DNA from: Herpetosiphon aurantiacus DSM 785
GTDB taxonomy: Bacteria > Chloroflexota > Chloroflexia > Chloroflexales > Herpetosiphonaceae
Direction: 5' to 3'
Length of the DNA: 64,000 bases
Assembly: GCA_000018565.1 (NCBI GenBank)
Contig: CP000875.1
Location: forward strand, 5,037,199 to 5,101,198
In this document: in pieces, positions 19,301 through 31,300 of the stretch
How the letters are laid out: every line of letters begins with the position of its first letter
How positions within the stretch are numbered: the stretch's first letter is position 1
Program-made: the position numbers and the translations under genes
Notes under the pieces: generated by a model
The model's input: only the letters and a program-made list of their open reading frames with translations
Databases searched by the model: none
Told to the model about the DNA's origin: nothing

Positions 19301-22300
19301 GGTGATGTTCATCGTACAGAATATCCCCGAAGTTGCAGGCACGCGCTCCGATCTGGAAATGCGCTCGCTGGAACTGCCGGCCACGTCCAGTCAATTCGAC
19401 ATAACGTTTGAGTTGCAGGACACCAGTTCCGGCCTTGAAGGCGCCGTCACCTACAACACCGACCTCTTCGATGCCGCCACGATCAACCGCATGGCGGGGC
19501 ATTTCCAGCGCTTGCTGGCGGCGGTCATGGCCGATCCGACCCAGGCTGTGCTGACGATCCCCCTCGTCGCCGCTGCTCGGCGCGTGCCGAGCGGTGCGCC
19601 AGCCGTGCCGCCCTTGTTGCACGAGCGCGTGGTCTCCCAGGCCGCCCGGACGCCCCGTGCCGCCGCCGTGGTCGGCCGCGATGCGACCCTGACCTACGCC
19701 GAGCTTGATGAGCAGTCGTCGCGCTTGGCGGCGCACCTCCGCTATGCCGGCGTTGGCCCGGACGTCTGCGTCGGGGTGTACCTGGAGCGCACGCCGCGCC
19801 TGTTGGTGGTGCTGTTGGCGGTGCTGAAAGCTGGCGGGGCGTATGTGCCGCTTGACCCGGCCTACCCCGCCGAACGGCTGGCGTTTATGATCGAAGACAC
19901 CCGCGTGGCGGTGTTGCTGGCTGAGCACGCTTCGCGCGAAACCCTGCCATCCCACGCTGCCCAGGTGATCTTCGTCGATGCCCTGCCGCCGCTGCCGTCG
20001 GTTCAGCCGCCCAAGCGTGGGGCTGGGCCGGAGAACCTGGCGTATATCATCTACACCTCCGGCTCGACCGGGCGTCCCAAAGGGGTGATGATCACGCACG
20101 CCAACGCGGCGTTCTTTATGGATTGGGCGCTCGAGGTTTTCTCGCCGGCTGATTTGGAGGGCACCCTGGCCGCGACCTCGATGTGCTTCGATATCTCCAT
20201 TTTTGAGTTTTTCGCACCCCTGAGCTGCGGCGGGAGCGTGCTGCTGGCCGAAAACATCCTGCACCTAGCCGCCATGCCAGCGACACCGCCGATCACGCTG
20301 GTAAACACCGTCCCGTCGGTGTTCGCGGAGGTGCTGCGCGATACTGAGCTGCCGCCGTCGGTGCGAGTGGTCAACCTGGCGGGGGAGGCGCTGCCGCGGG
20401 TGCTGGTCGATCAGCTCTACGGATTGCCGACGGTGGAGCGGGTCTACAACTTCTACGGTCCATCCGAGGACACGACCTATTCGACGATCGACTGCGTTGC
20501 CCGCGACGGCGCGGGGCCGCCGCCGCTTGGCCGCACGATCGATAACAGCGAGGGCTATGTCCTTGATGGATTTCAGCAGCCGGTGCCGGTGGGAATAGCG
20601 GGGGAGCTGTATCTGGGCGGGGCGGGGGTGTCGCGTGGCTACTTTGGGCGGCCGGCGCTGACGGCGGAGCGGTATTTGCCCGACCCGTTCAGTGGTGTGC
20701 TTGGCGCGCGCATGTACCGCACGGGCGACCGGGTGCGGAGGCAGGCTGACGGCACGCTCGAATACCTAGGGCGGATGGACCGGCAGGTGAAGCTGCGGGG
20801 GTTTCGGATCGAGCTTGGGGAGGTGGAGGCGGCGCTGAGCGAGCAGGCGGCGGTGCAGGAGGCGGCGGTGGTGATCAAGGCCAGCCCGCGCGGCGACCCG
20901 ACCCTGGTGGGGTATGTGGTGGCGCGGGCTGGGGAGGCGTTGGACTCGACGACCGTGCAGGCGGCGCTGCGGGAGCGGCTGCCGGAGTATATGGTGCCCA
21001 GCCAGGTGGTGGTGCTGCTCGGCCTGCCGCGCACCAGCAGCGGCAAGCTGGATCGCCGAGCGCTACCGGAGCCAGACTTTGGCAGGGCGGTTGCGGCGGT
21101 TGCGGCGCTGACGGCGGATGGCGAAGCGTTGGCGGCGATCTGGGCGGAGGTGTTGCGGGTGCCGCGCGCCAGCCTCGACGCCCACAGCAACTTTTTCGAC
21201 TTGGGCGGGCACTCGCTGCTGGCCACCCAGATTGTTTCACGTGTCAACCAGACCTTCGGGGCGGCGCTGCCGATGCGCCAGCTCTTCGATACGCCAACCA
21301 TCGCCGGCTTGGCGGCGGTGATCGGCGCTGCTGGCGGCCAGCCGGCGGTCTTTGGGCCGATCACCGCCCAGGATTACCCCACCGGGGCGGTGCTGCCGCT
21401 CTCGTTCGCCCAGGAGCGCCTCTGGTTTCTCAACCAGCTTGATCCGGCGAGCGTGGCGTATACGATCCCGCTGGCCTGGCGTATCTCCGGTGAGGTCGAT
21501 GAAGCGGCGCTCAGGCGAGCGCTCAACGATCTGGCCATGCGCCACGCGCCGTTGCGTAGCACCTTTCCCACCGTCGATGGGAGGCCGGTCGCCCGCCTCA
21601 GCGAACAGACCCCTATCCCGTTCGAGGCTATCGACTTGGGCGGGCTGGATGGCACAGCCAGGGTGGGCGAGGCCGAGCGTTATCTGCTGGCTGAGGCTGG
21701 CCGCCCCTTCAACCTCGCCGAAGGGCCGCTACTGCGCGGAGTGCTGATTCGTCTGGATTCGGCCGATCACCTGTTTGCGCTCATCATTCACCATATCATC
21801 TTTGACGGCTGGTCGGTGGACATTTTTACCCGCGAGCTGGCGGCCCTGTATACGGCGGCGCTGGCTGGCGCGGATGCCGGGTTGCCGGCGTTGCCGATCC
21901 AGTATGCCGATTATGCCCGCTGGCAGCGGCGCTGGCTCCAGGGCGAGGCGCTGGAGGCGCAGGTCAACTACTGGAAGCGCCACCTGGACGATGCGCCGGC
22001 CGCGATCGACCTGCCAACCGATCGCCCGCGTCCGCCCGTCCAGACGTTCAACGGTGCCCTAGAACGCTTTGTCATCCCCGCCGATTTGACTGCGCGCCTG
22101 CGCACGCTGGCCATCCGCGAAAACGCCACCATGTTTATGGCATCGCTGGCAGTCTTTAATATCCTGCTGGCCCGTTACAGCGGCCAGCGCGATCTGGTTG
22201 TCGGCACGCCGATCGCCGGGCGTCACCAGCCGGGGACTGAGCCGTTGATCGGCATGTTCGTCAATACCCTAGCGTTGCGCACCGTGATCCGTGGCAATCC

Positions 22301-25300
22301 AAGCTTTTTGGATGTGCTTGCGCAGGTGCGCGAAACAACCCTGGGGGCTTACAGCCACCAGGACCTGCCATTTGAGAAGTTGGTCGAGGTGCTCCACCCC
22401 GTCCGCGACCTCAGCTACACCCCGATTTTCCAGGTGATGTTCATCGTACAGAATATCCCCGAAGTTGCAGGCACGCGCTCCGATCTGGAAATGCGCTCGC
22501 TGGAACTGCCGGCCACGTCCAGTCAATTCGACATAACGTTTGAGTTGCAGGACACCAGTTCCGGCCTTGAAGGCGCCGTCACCTACAACACCGACCTCTT
22601 CGATGCCGCCACGATCAACCGCATGGCGGGGCATTTCCAGCGCTTGCTGGCGGCGGTCATGGCCGATCCGACCCAGGCTGTGCTGACGATCCCCCTCGTC
22701 GCCGCTGCTCGGCGCGTGCCGAGCGGTGCGCCAGCCGTGCCGCCCTTGTTGCACGAGCGCGTGGTCTCCCAGGCCGCCCGGACGCCCCGTGCCGCCGCCG
22801 TGGTCGGCCGCGATGCGACCCTGACCTACGCCGAGCTTGATGAGCAGTCGTCGCGCTTGGCGGCGCACCTCCGCTATGCCGGCGTTGGCCCGGACGTCTG
22901 CGTCGGGGTGTACCTGGAGCGCACGCCGCGCCTGTTGGTGGTGCTGTTGGCGGTGCTGAAAGCTGGCGGGGCGTATGTGCCGCTTGACCCGGCCTACCCC
23001 GCCGAACGGCTGGCGTTTATGATCGAAGACACCCGCGTGGCGGTGTTGCTGGCTGAGCACGCTTCGCGCGAAACCCTGCCATCCCACGCTGCCCAGGTGA
23101 TCTTCGTCGATGCCCTGCCGCCGCTGCCGTCGGTTCAGCCGCCCAAGCGTGGGGCTGGGCCGGAGAACCTGGCGTATATCATCTACACCTCCGGCTCGAC
23201 CGGGCGTCCCAAAGGGGTGATGATCACGCACGCCAACGCGGCGTTCTTTATGGATTGGGCGCTCGAGGTTTTCTCGCCGGCTGATTTGGAGGGCACCCTG
23301 GCCGCGACCTCGATGTGCTTCGATATCTCCATTTTTGAGTTTTTCGCACCCCTGAGCTGCGGCGGGAGCGTGCTGCTGGCCGAAAACATCCTGCACCTAG
23401 CCGCCATGCCAGCGACACCGCCGATCACGCTGGTAAACACCGTCCCGTCGGTGTTCGCGGAGGTGCTGCGCGATACTGAGCTGCCGCCGTCGGTGCGAGT
23501 GGTCAACCTGGCGGGGGAGGCGCTGCCGCGGGTGCTGGTCGATCAGCTCTACGGATTGCCGACGGTGGAGCGGGTCTACAACTTCTACGGTCCATCCGAG
23601 GACACGACCTATTCGACGATCGACTGCGTTGCCCGCGACGGCGCGGGGCCGCCGCCGCTTGGCCGCACGATCGATAACAGCGAGGGCTATGTCCTTGATG
23701 GATTTCAGCAGCCGGTGCCGGTGGGAATAGCGGGGGAGCTGTATCTGGGCGGGGCGGGGGTGTCGCGTGGCTACTTTGGGCGGCCGGCGCTGACGGCGGA
23801 GCGGTATTTGCCCGACCCGTTCAGTGGTGTGCTTGGCGCGCGCATGTACCGCACGGGCGACCGGGTGCGGAGGCAGGCTGACGGCACGCTCGAATACCTA
23901 GGGCGGATGGACCGGCAGGTGAAGCTGCGGGGGTTTCGGATCGAGCTTGGGGAGGTGGAGGCGGCGCTGAGCGAGCAGGCGGCGGTGCAGGAGGCGGCGG
24001 TGGTGATCAAGGCCAGCCCGCGCGGCGACCCGACCCTGGTGGGGTATGTGGTGGCGCGGGCTGGGGAGGCGTTGGACTCGACGACCGTGCAGGCGGCGCT
24101 GCGGGAGCGGCTGCCGGAGTATATGGTGCCCAGCCAGGTGGTGGTGCTGCTCGGCCTGCCGCGCACCAGCAGCGGCAAGCTGGATCGCCGAGCGCTACCG
24201 GAGCCAGACTTTGGCAGGGCGGTTGCGGCGGTTGCGGCGCTGACGGCGGATGGCGAAGCGTTGGCGGCGATCTGGGCGGAGGTGTTGCGGGTGCCGCGCG
24301 CCAGCCTCGACGCCCACAGCAACTTTTTCGACTTGGGCGGGCATTCCCTGCTGGCGGCCCAGGTCATCTCGCGCGTGCGCGACCTATTCGCGATTGATCT
24401 CTCGATCCGCGCCTTGTTTGAGCAGCCGGTCTTCGGCGATTTCGCCGACCGGATCGCCGCGCGGCGCCGCGAAGGGGCGGTAGCTTCCCTTCCGCCACTG
24501 GTGGCGCAGGCGCTGTCCGAAGACGACCTGCCGCTGTCAGTAGATCAAGAGCGCTTTTGGTTTGTGCAGCAGCTTGATCCCATGTCGGCTGCCTATAACA
24601 TCAGCCTCGCTCTCGATCTGGAGGGAGCGATCGATGGCAAGCTGCTGGAGCGCTGTTTCAACGCCATTGTCGAGCGGCACGAGAGCCTGCGCGCCTTCTT
24701 TGTGCCGGTGAATGGCGCCCCGACCTACCGCGTCCGGAAGCAGCTCGATGTGCCGCTTGCCCTGCACGACCTGAGCTTGTTGGCGTCGGACGCGGCGGCC
24801 GCCGAAACCGAGCGCCTCACCATGGCTCTGACCCAACGGCCGTTTGATCTGGCCCGTGATCCGTTGATCCGCACCGCACTGATCCAGACTGCGCCGGACG
24901 CGGCCCGGCTGGTTATGGTCCTGCACCATAGTGTCTTCGATGGCTGGTCGCTGGACGTTATGGCCCGCGAGCTTACCACCTTATATCAGGCTGGGATCGA
25001 CGGCCGCGCCGACCTGGCGGCGACCCTGACGCCCCTGCCCATCCGCTACGCGGATTACGCGGCCTGGCAGCGAGGCTGGCTCCAAAGTGCGGCTACGATG
25101 CGCCAGCTGGACTACTGGCGCGCGCAGCTCGCCGGCGCCCCGCCGCTGATCGAGCTGCCGCTTGATCGCCCCCGCCCTCCGGCGCAAACCTTTCGCGGCG
25201 CGCAGCTGCCTGTCGCGCTTGACGCCGAGCTGGCCGGGCGGCTGCGGGTCTTGAGCAAGCGCGAAGGCGCGACCCTGTTTATAGTCCTGCTGGCCGCGTT

Positions 25301-28300
25301 CAAGGCCATGGTCGCCCAGTGCACCGATCAGCGCGACCTCGTGATCGGGATGCCGATCGCCAACCGGCCGCATCGGGAAACCGAGGCGCTGATCGGCCTG
25401 TTTATTAACTCGCTGCCGCTGCGCACCCGCTTGCCCGGCAACCCGTCGTTCCGCGACATCGTGCGGCAGGTCCGCGCAACTACCCTCGACGCCCATGATC
25501 ATCAAAACATACCCTTGACCAGGATCGTCGAAGCCGTGTCTGCTAGCCGCACCGCCACCCATGCGCCGATCTTTCAGGTGATGTTTGATCTGGGCCAAGA
25601 CCGCCTCACTGCGCTGCAGATTCCCGGCGTTCGCGTCAGCCCGAAGAATATCGATCCGGGCACAGCCATGCTGGATTTGACCTTTGATTTCGTCGATACC
25701 GGCGACGAGATCAAAGGCAGCATCGAATATAATACCGATCTCTTCGAGTCCAGCACCATCGCCGCCATCTTCCAGGATTTCCAGGCAACTTTAAGCGCCG
25801 TTGCCGCCAACCCCAACCTATGCCTTGCCGAACTGCCGCTGGCGAGCTGGCCCAAGCCAGCCCAAGGCGCAGCCCGCAGCACTGAAGAACGAAAGGCCGC
25901 TACTTTGACCGAATCCACCCCCGAATCGACGCAGAACTCGCGCCAGGATCAGCTTGCCGCTCGCCGGGCGCAGCTTTCCGGTTCAAAACAAGCTTTGATC
26001 GAGAAATTGCTCAAACGCGAGAAATCCGGCCCGGCCCGCCCGCCGCTGATCGAGCGCCGCGCCGATGAAGGGCCGCAGCCGCTGTCGTTCGCCCAAGAAC
26101 GCCTCTGGTTCCTCGATCAGCTCAACCCGGAGAGCATGGCGTATGTGATCACGATCGCCAAGCAGATCACCGGCTCACTCGACCCTCGCCTGCTGGAGCG
26201 GGCGCTGGCCGCGACTGTTGATCGGCACGAGATCCTGCGTACCACCTTCCGCGAGGTTGATGGCCAGACCTCCCAGGTCATAGCGCCGGAGGTGGCGACC
26301 GATCTGGAGATTGCTGACCTGCGTACCTTGGATGCTAGCGAACGTCCGGCCGAAACCAAACGACTCATCGCGGTGAGCCTCTCCAAGCCGTTTTGCCTGA
26401 GCGAGAGTCCGCTGCTGCGCCTGCTGCTGATCCGGCTGGAGCCGACCGAACAGATTTTGCTCCTCACCATCCATCACATCGTGTTCGATGGCTGGTCAGC
26501 CGAGATTTTCTTCCGCGAGCTTGGCGAGTTCTACATCGCGGGCGTCCGCAGCGCGGCCGACCTTGCGGGCGTCCTGCCGGCGTTGCCGATCCAGTATGCC
26601 GATTACGCCCGCTGGCAGCGGCGCTGGCTCCAGGGCGAGGCGCTGGAGGCGCAGGTCAACTACTGGAAGCGCCACCTGGACGATGCGCCGGCCGCGATCG
26701 ACCTGCCAACCGATCGCCCGCGTCCGCCCGTCCAGACGTTCAACGGTGCCCTAGAACGCTTTGTCATCCCCGCCGATTTGACTGCGCGCCTGCGCACGCT
26801 GGCCATCCGCGAAAACGCCACCATGTTTATGGCATCGCTGGCAGTCTTTAATATCCTGCTGGCCCGTTACAGCGGCCAGCGCGATCTGGTTGTCGGCACG
26901 CCGATCGCCGGGCGTCACCAGCCGGGGACTGAGCCGTTGATCGGCATGTTCGTCAATACCCTAGCGTTGCGCACCGTGATCCGTGGCAATCCAAGCTTTT
27001 TGGATGTGCTTGCGCAGGTGCGCGAAACAACCCTGGGGGCTTACAGCCACCAGGACCTGCCATTTGAGAAGTTGGTCGAGGTGCTCCACCCCGTCCGCGA
27101 CCTCAGCTACACCCCGATTTTCCAGGTGATGTTCATCGTACAGAATATCCCCGAAGTTGCAGGCACGCGCTCCGATCTGGAAACGCGCTCGCTGGAACTG
27201 CCGGCCACGTCCAGTCAATTCGACATAACGTTTGAGTTGCAGGACACCAGTTCCGGCCTTGAAGGCGCCGTCACCTACAACACCGACCTCTTCGATGCCG
27301 CCACGATCAACCGCATGGCGGGGCATTTCCAGCGCTTGCTGGCGGCGGTCATGGCCGATCCGACCCAGGCTGTGCTGACGATCCCCCTCGTCGCCGCTGC
27401 TCGGCGCGTGCCGAGCGGTGCGCCAGCCGTGCCGCCCTTGTTGCACGAGCGCGTGGTCTCCCAGGCCGCCCGGACGCCCCGTGCCGCCGCCGTGGTCGGC
27501 CGCGATGCGACCCTGACCTACGCCGAGCTTGATGAGCAGTCGTCGCGCTTGGCGGCGCACCTCCGCTATGCCGGCGTTGGCCCGGACGTCTGCGTCGGGG
27601 TGTACCTGGAGCGCACGCCGCGCCTGTTGGTGGTGCTGTTGGCGGTGCTGAAAGCTGGCGGGGCGTATGTGCCGCTTGACCCGGCCTACCCCGCCGAACG
27701 GCTGGCGTTTATGATCGAAGACACCCGCGTGGCGGTGTTGCTGGCTGAGCACGCTTCGCGCGAAACCCTGCCATCCCACGCTGCCCAGGTGATCTTCGTC
27801 GATGCCCTGCCGCCGCTGCCGTCGGTTCAGCCGCCCAAGCGTGGGGCTGGGCCGGAGAACCTGGCGTATATCATCTACACCTCCGGCTCGACCGGGCGTC
27901 CCAAAGGGGTGATGATCACGCACGCCAACGCGGCGTTCTTTATGGATTGGGCGCTCGAGGTTTTCTCGCCGGCTGATTTGGAGGGCACCCTGGCCGCGAC
28001 CTCGATGTGCTTCGATATCTCCATTTTTGAGTTTTTCGCACCCCTGAGCTGCGGCGGGAGCGTGCTGCTGGCCGAAAACATCCTGCACCTAGCCGCCATG
28101 CCAGCGACACCGCCGATCACGCTGGTAAACACCGTCCCGTCGGTGTTCGCGGAGGTGCTGCGCGATACTGAGCTGCCGCCGTCGGTGCGAGTGGTCAACC
28201 TGGCGGGGGAGGCGCTGCCGCGGGTGCTGGTCGATCAGCTCTACGGATTGCCGACGGTGGAGCGGGTCTACAACTTCTACGGTCCATCCGAGGACACGAC

Positions 28301-31300
28301 CTATTCGACGATCGACTGCGTTGCCCGCGACGGCGCGGGGCCGCCGCCGCTTGGCCGCACGATCGATAACAGCGAGGGCTATGTCCTTGATGGATTTCAG
28401 CAGCCGGTGCCGGTGGGAATAGCGGGGGAGCTGTATCTGGGCGGGGCGGGGGTGTCGCGTGGCTACTTTGGGCGGCCGGCACTGACGGCGGAGCGGTATT
28501 TGCCCGACCCGTTCAGTGGTGTGCTTGGCGCGCGCATGTACCGCACGGGCGACCGGGTGCGGAGGCAGGCTGACGGCACGCTCGAATACCTAGGGCGGAT
28601 GGACCGGCAGGTGAAGCTGCGGGGGTTTCGGATCGAGCTTGGGGAGGTGGAGGCGGCGCTGAGCGAGCAGGCGGCGGTGCAGGAGGCGGCGGTGGTGATC
28701 AAGGCCAGCCCGCGCGGCGACCCGACCCTGGTGGGGTATGTGGTGGCGCGGGCTGGGGAGGCGTTGGACTCGACGACCGTGCAGGCGGCGCTGCGGGAGC
28801 GGCTGCCGGAGTATATGGTGCCCAGCCAGGTGGTGGTGCTGCTCGGCCTGCCGCGCACCAGCAGCGGCAAGCTGGATCGCCGAGCGCTACCGGAGCCAGA
28901 CTTTGGCAGGGCGGTTGCGGCGGTTGCGGCGCTGACGGCGGATGGCGAAGCGTTGGCGGCGATCTGGGCGGAGGTGTTGCGGGTGCCGCGCGCCAGCCTC
29001 GACGCCCACAGTAACTTCTTCGCCCTCGGTGGTCACTCGCTGCTGGCCACCAGGATTGTCGCGCGGGTGCGCCAGGAGTTGCAGATCGACCTGCCCTTGC
29101 GGCGACTGTTCGAGTCCCCGACGCTGGGCGAGCTGGCGGCGGTGCTGCGCGTTCAGCCGACGACCCCGACGGCTCTGGTACCGCCGTTGACGGCGCAGGC
29201 GCGGCCGGAGCGCATCCCGCTCTCGTTTGCCCAGGAGCGGCTATGGTTCTTGGAACAGCTCGACCCGGGGCAGTCCACCTACCTTATCCCACTGGTGCGG
29301 CGAGTGCGCGGTGCACTGGACTGGGCGCTGCTGGAGCGCTGCCTGAATACCGTGGTGGCGCGGCACGAAAGCTTGCGCACTACGTTCCAGGCTGTCGATG
29401 GCACGGCCTATCAGGTCATCGCCCCGGAGCTGCATGTGCCGATGCTGTACCACGATCTGCGCGGGTTGAACGAGGCCAGCCAGACCGAGCGTCTGGCGGA
29501 AGTGCGGCGCTTCTTGACCGAAACACCCTTCGACTTGGCGGCGGGTCCGCTGCTGCGAGCTGGCTTGATACAGGTGCGTCACGCCGAATACGTGCTGATC
29601 TTGACGCTGCACCATAGCATCAGCGACGGCTGGTCGCTGGATGTGCTGCTGGATGAGTTGACCCAGCTGTATGCGGCGGGGCAGGCGGGAACGCGCGCGT
29701 TGGCGGAGGTGCTGACGCCGCTGGCGGTGCAGTACGCCGATTACGCGCTGTGGCAGCGCAGCTGGCTGCGCGGCGCCGAACTGTCCCGCCAGATCGCCTA
29801 CTGGAAAACCCATCTAGCTGGCGCGCCGCCGCTGCTGGAACTGCCCGGCGATTTTCCGCGGCCGGCCCATCAGTCCTTCCGGGGCGGCACGCTGAGCTTC
29901 GCTGTGGGGGCGGATCTGACGGCGCAGTTGCGGGAGCTGGCGCAGGTGCACGAAGCAACGCTGTTTATGACGTTGTTGGCGGCGTTCACGGTGCTGCTGG
30001 CGCGCTACAGCGGGCAGGGCGACATCGTGGTTGGGACACCGATCGCCGGGCGAACCCATGCGGCCAGCGAAGGACTGATCGGGATGTTCGTGAACACCCT
30101 GGCCCTGCGCACGCGTGTCGGCGATAACCCCGACTTCCTGACGCTGTTGGCGCGCGTGCGTCAGACGGCGCTGGGCGGCTACGCCCACCAGGATGTGCCG
30201 TTTGAAAAGCTGGTCGAGGAACTCCAGCCGGTCCGTAACCTGAGCTACAGCCCGATCTTTCAGGTGTTTTTTATGGTGCAGAATACGCTGGCCGGGGAAA
30301 GCGTGGTGGCAGGTCTGGCATCGGAGGGGGAGGAGCAGGCCGGGGAAACGAGCAAGTTTGATCTGAGCTTGGCATTGCAGGAAACCGGGGAAGGACTGAC
30401 GGGGAGCCTCGAATACAGTCGCGACTTGTTTAGCTCGGTGACGGCGGCGCGGATAGCGGAACACTTCCAGATGCTGCTGGTGGCGTTGGTCGCTACCTCT
30501 ACCCGCCCCGTACTCGACCTGCCGTTCCTAACAGCCGCCGAGCAAGCGCGGATCATCGACGCCAACCTGCGTCCGGCAGTCGAACCCGCCGGCGCGCCCC
30601 GGCTTCCGCATCGCCTGATCGCTGACCAGGCCGAGCGTACTCCCGAGGCGATCGCGGTTGTTGTTGGTGCGGCGTCGCTCCTCTACCGCGATATCGATCA
30701 CCAGTCCGATCAATGGGCGCAGGCGCTCAGACGTCATGGCGTTGGCCCGGAAACTATTGTGGCAATCTGCCTTGAGCGCTCGCCGACTATGCTGGTTGCC
30801 CTGCTGGCGGTGCTGAAGTCCGGCGGTGCCTTCGCCTTGGTCAACCCCCGCAATCTAGACCAGCTACCCGCGCTAATTGAGGAGCTGGCTCCGGCGGTCG
30901 TGCTGCGGGATGCCACCGCCCCTCAAGTGCCCGCGACCGCCGGACGGGCCGTTCTGGACCTCAGTGCTGATTGGGCGGAGATTGCCAGCTTGCCTGCGGT
31001 TTCGCTTGACCACATGCTCCATCCGGACTCGGCGGCGTGCCTGGTGCAAACCGACGGCGCGGCTGGCACGCGCAGGCTGGTGGTGCTGAGCCACCGCGCG
31101 CTTGGCCAGCGGCTCCTTGCAGCCCAGGCCGCCTATCCGCTCTATCCGACCGATCGCGTGTTGCATAGTGCGGCGCTTGAGACCGGTGACGCGGTGTGGG
31201 CGTGGTTGGCACCTCTGACCGCCGGGTCGGCGGTGGTGCTTGATGTGGCGGGCGGCGAATCGGCTGGACCAAGCCTGATTGAAACAGTCACCGCCCAAGA

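Noticed and set aside
24501-25839. The unpaired C4 as an epimerisation domain
   Set aside because: It has HHSVFDGWS and the condensation-type flanking motifs and lies after a PCP but before another C. No E-domain motifs are seen.
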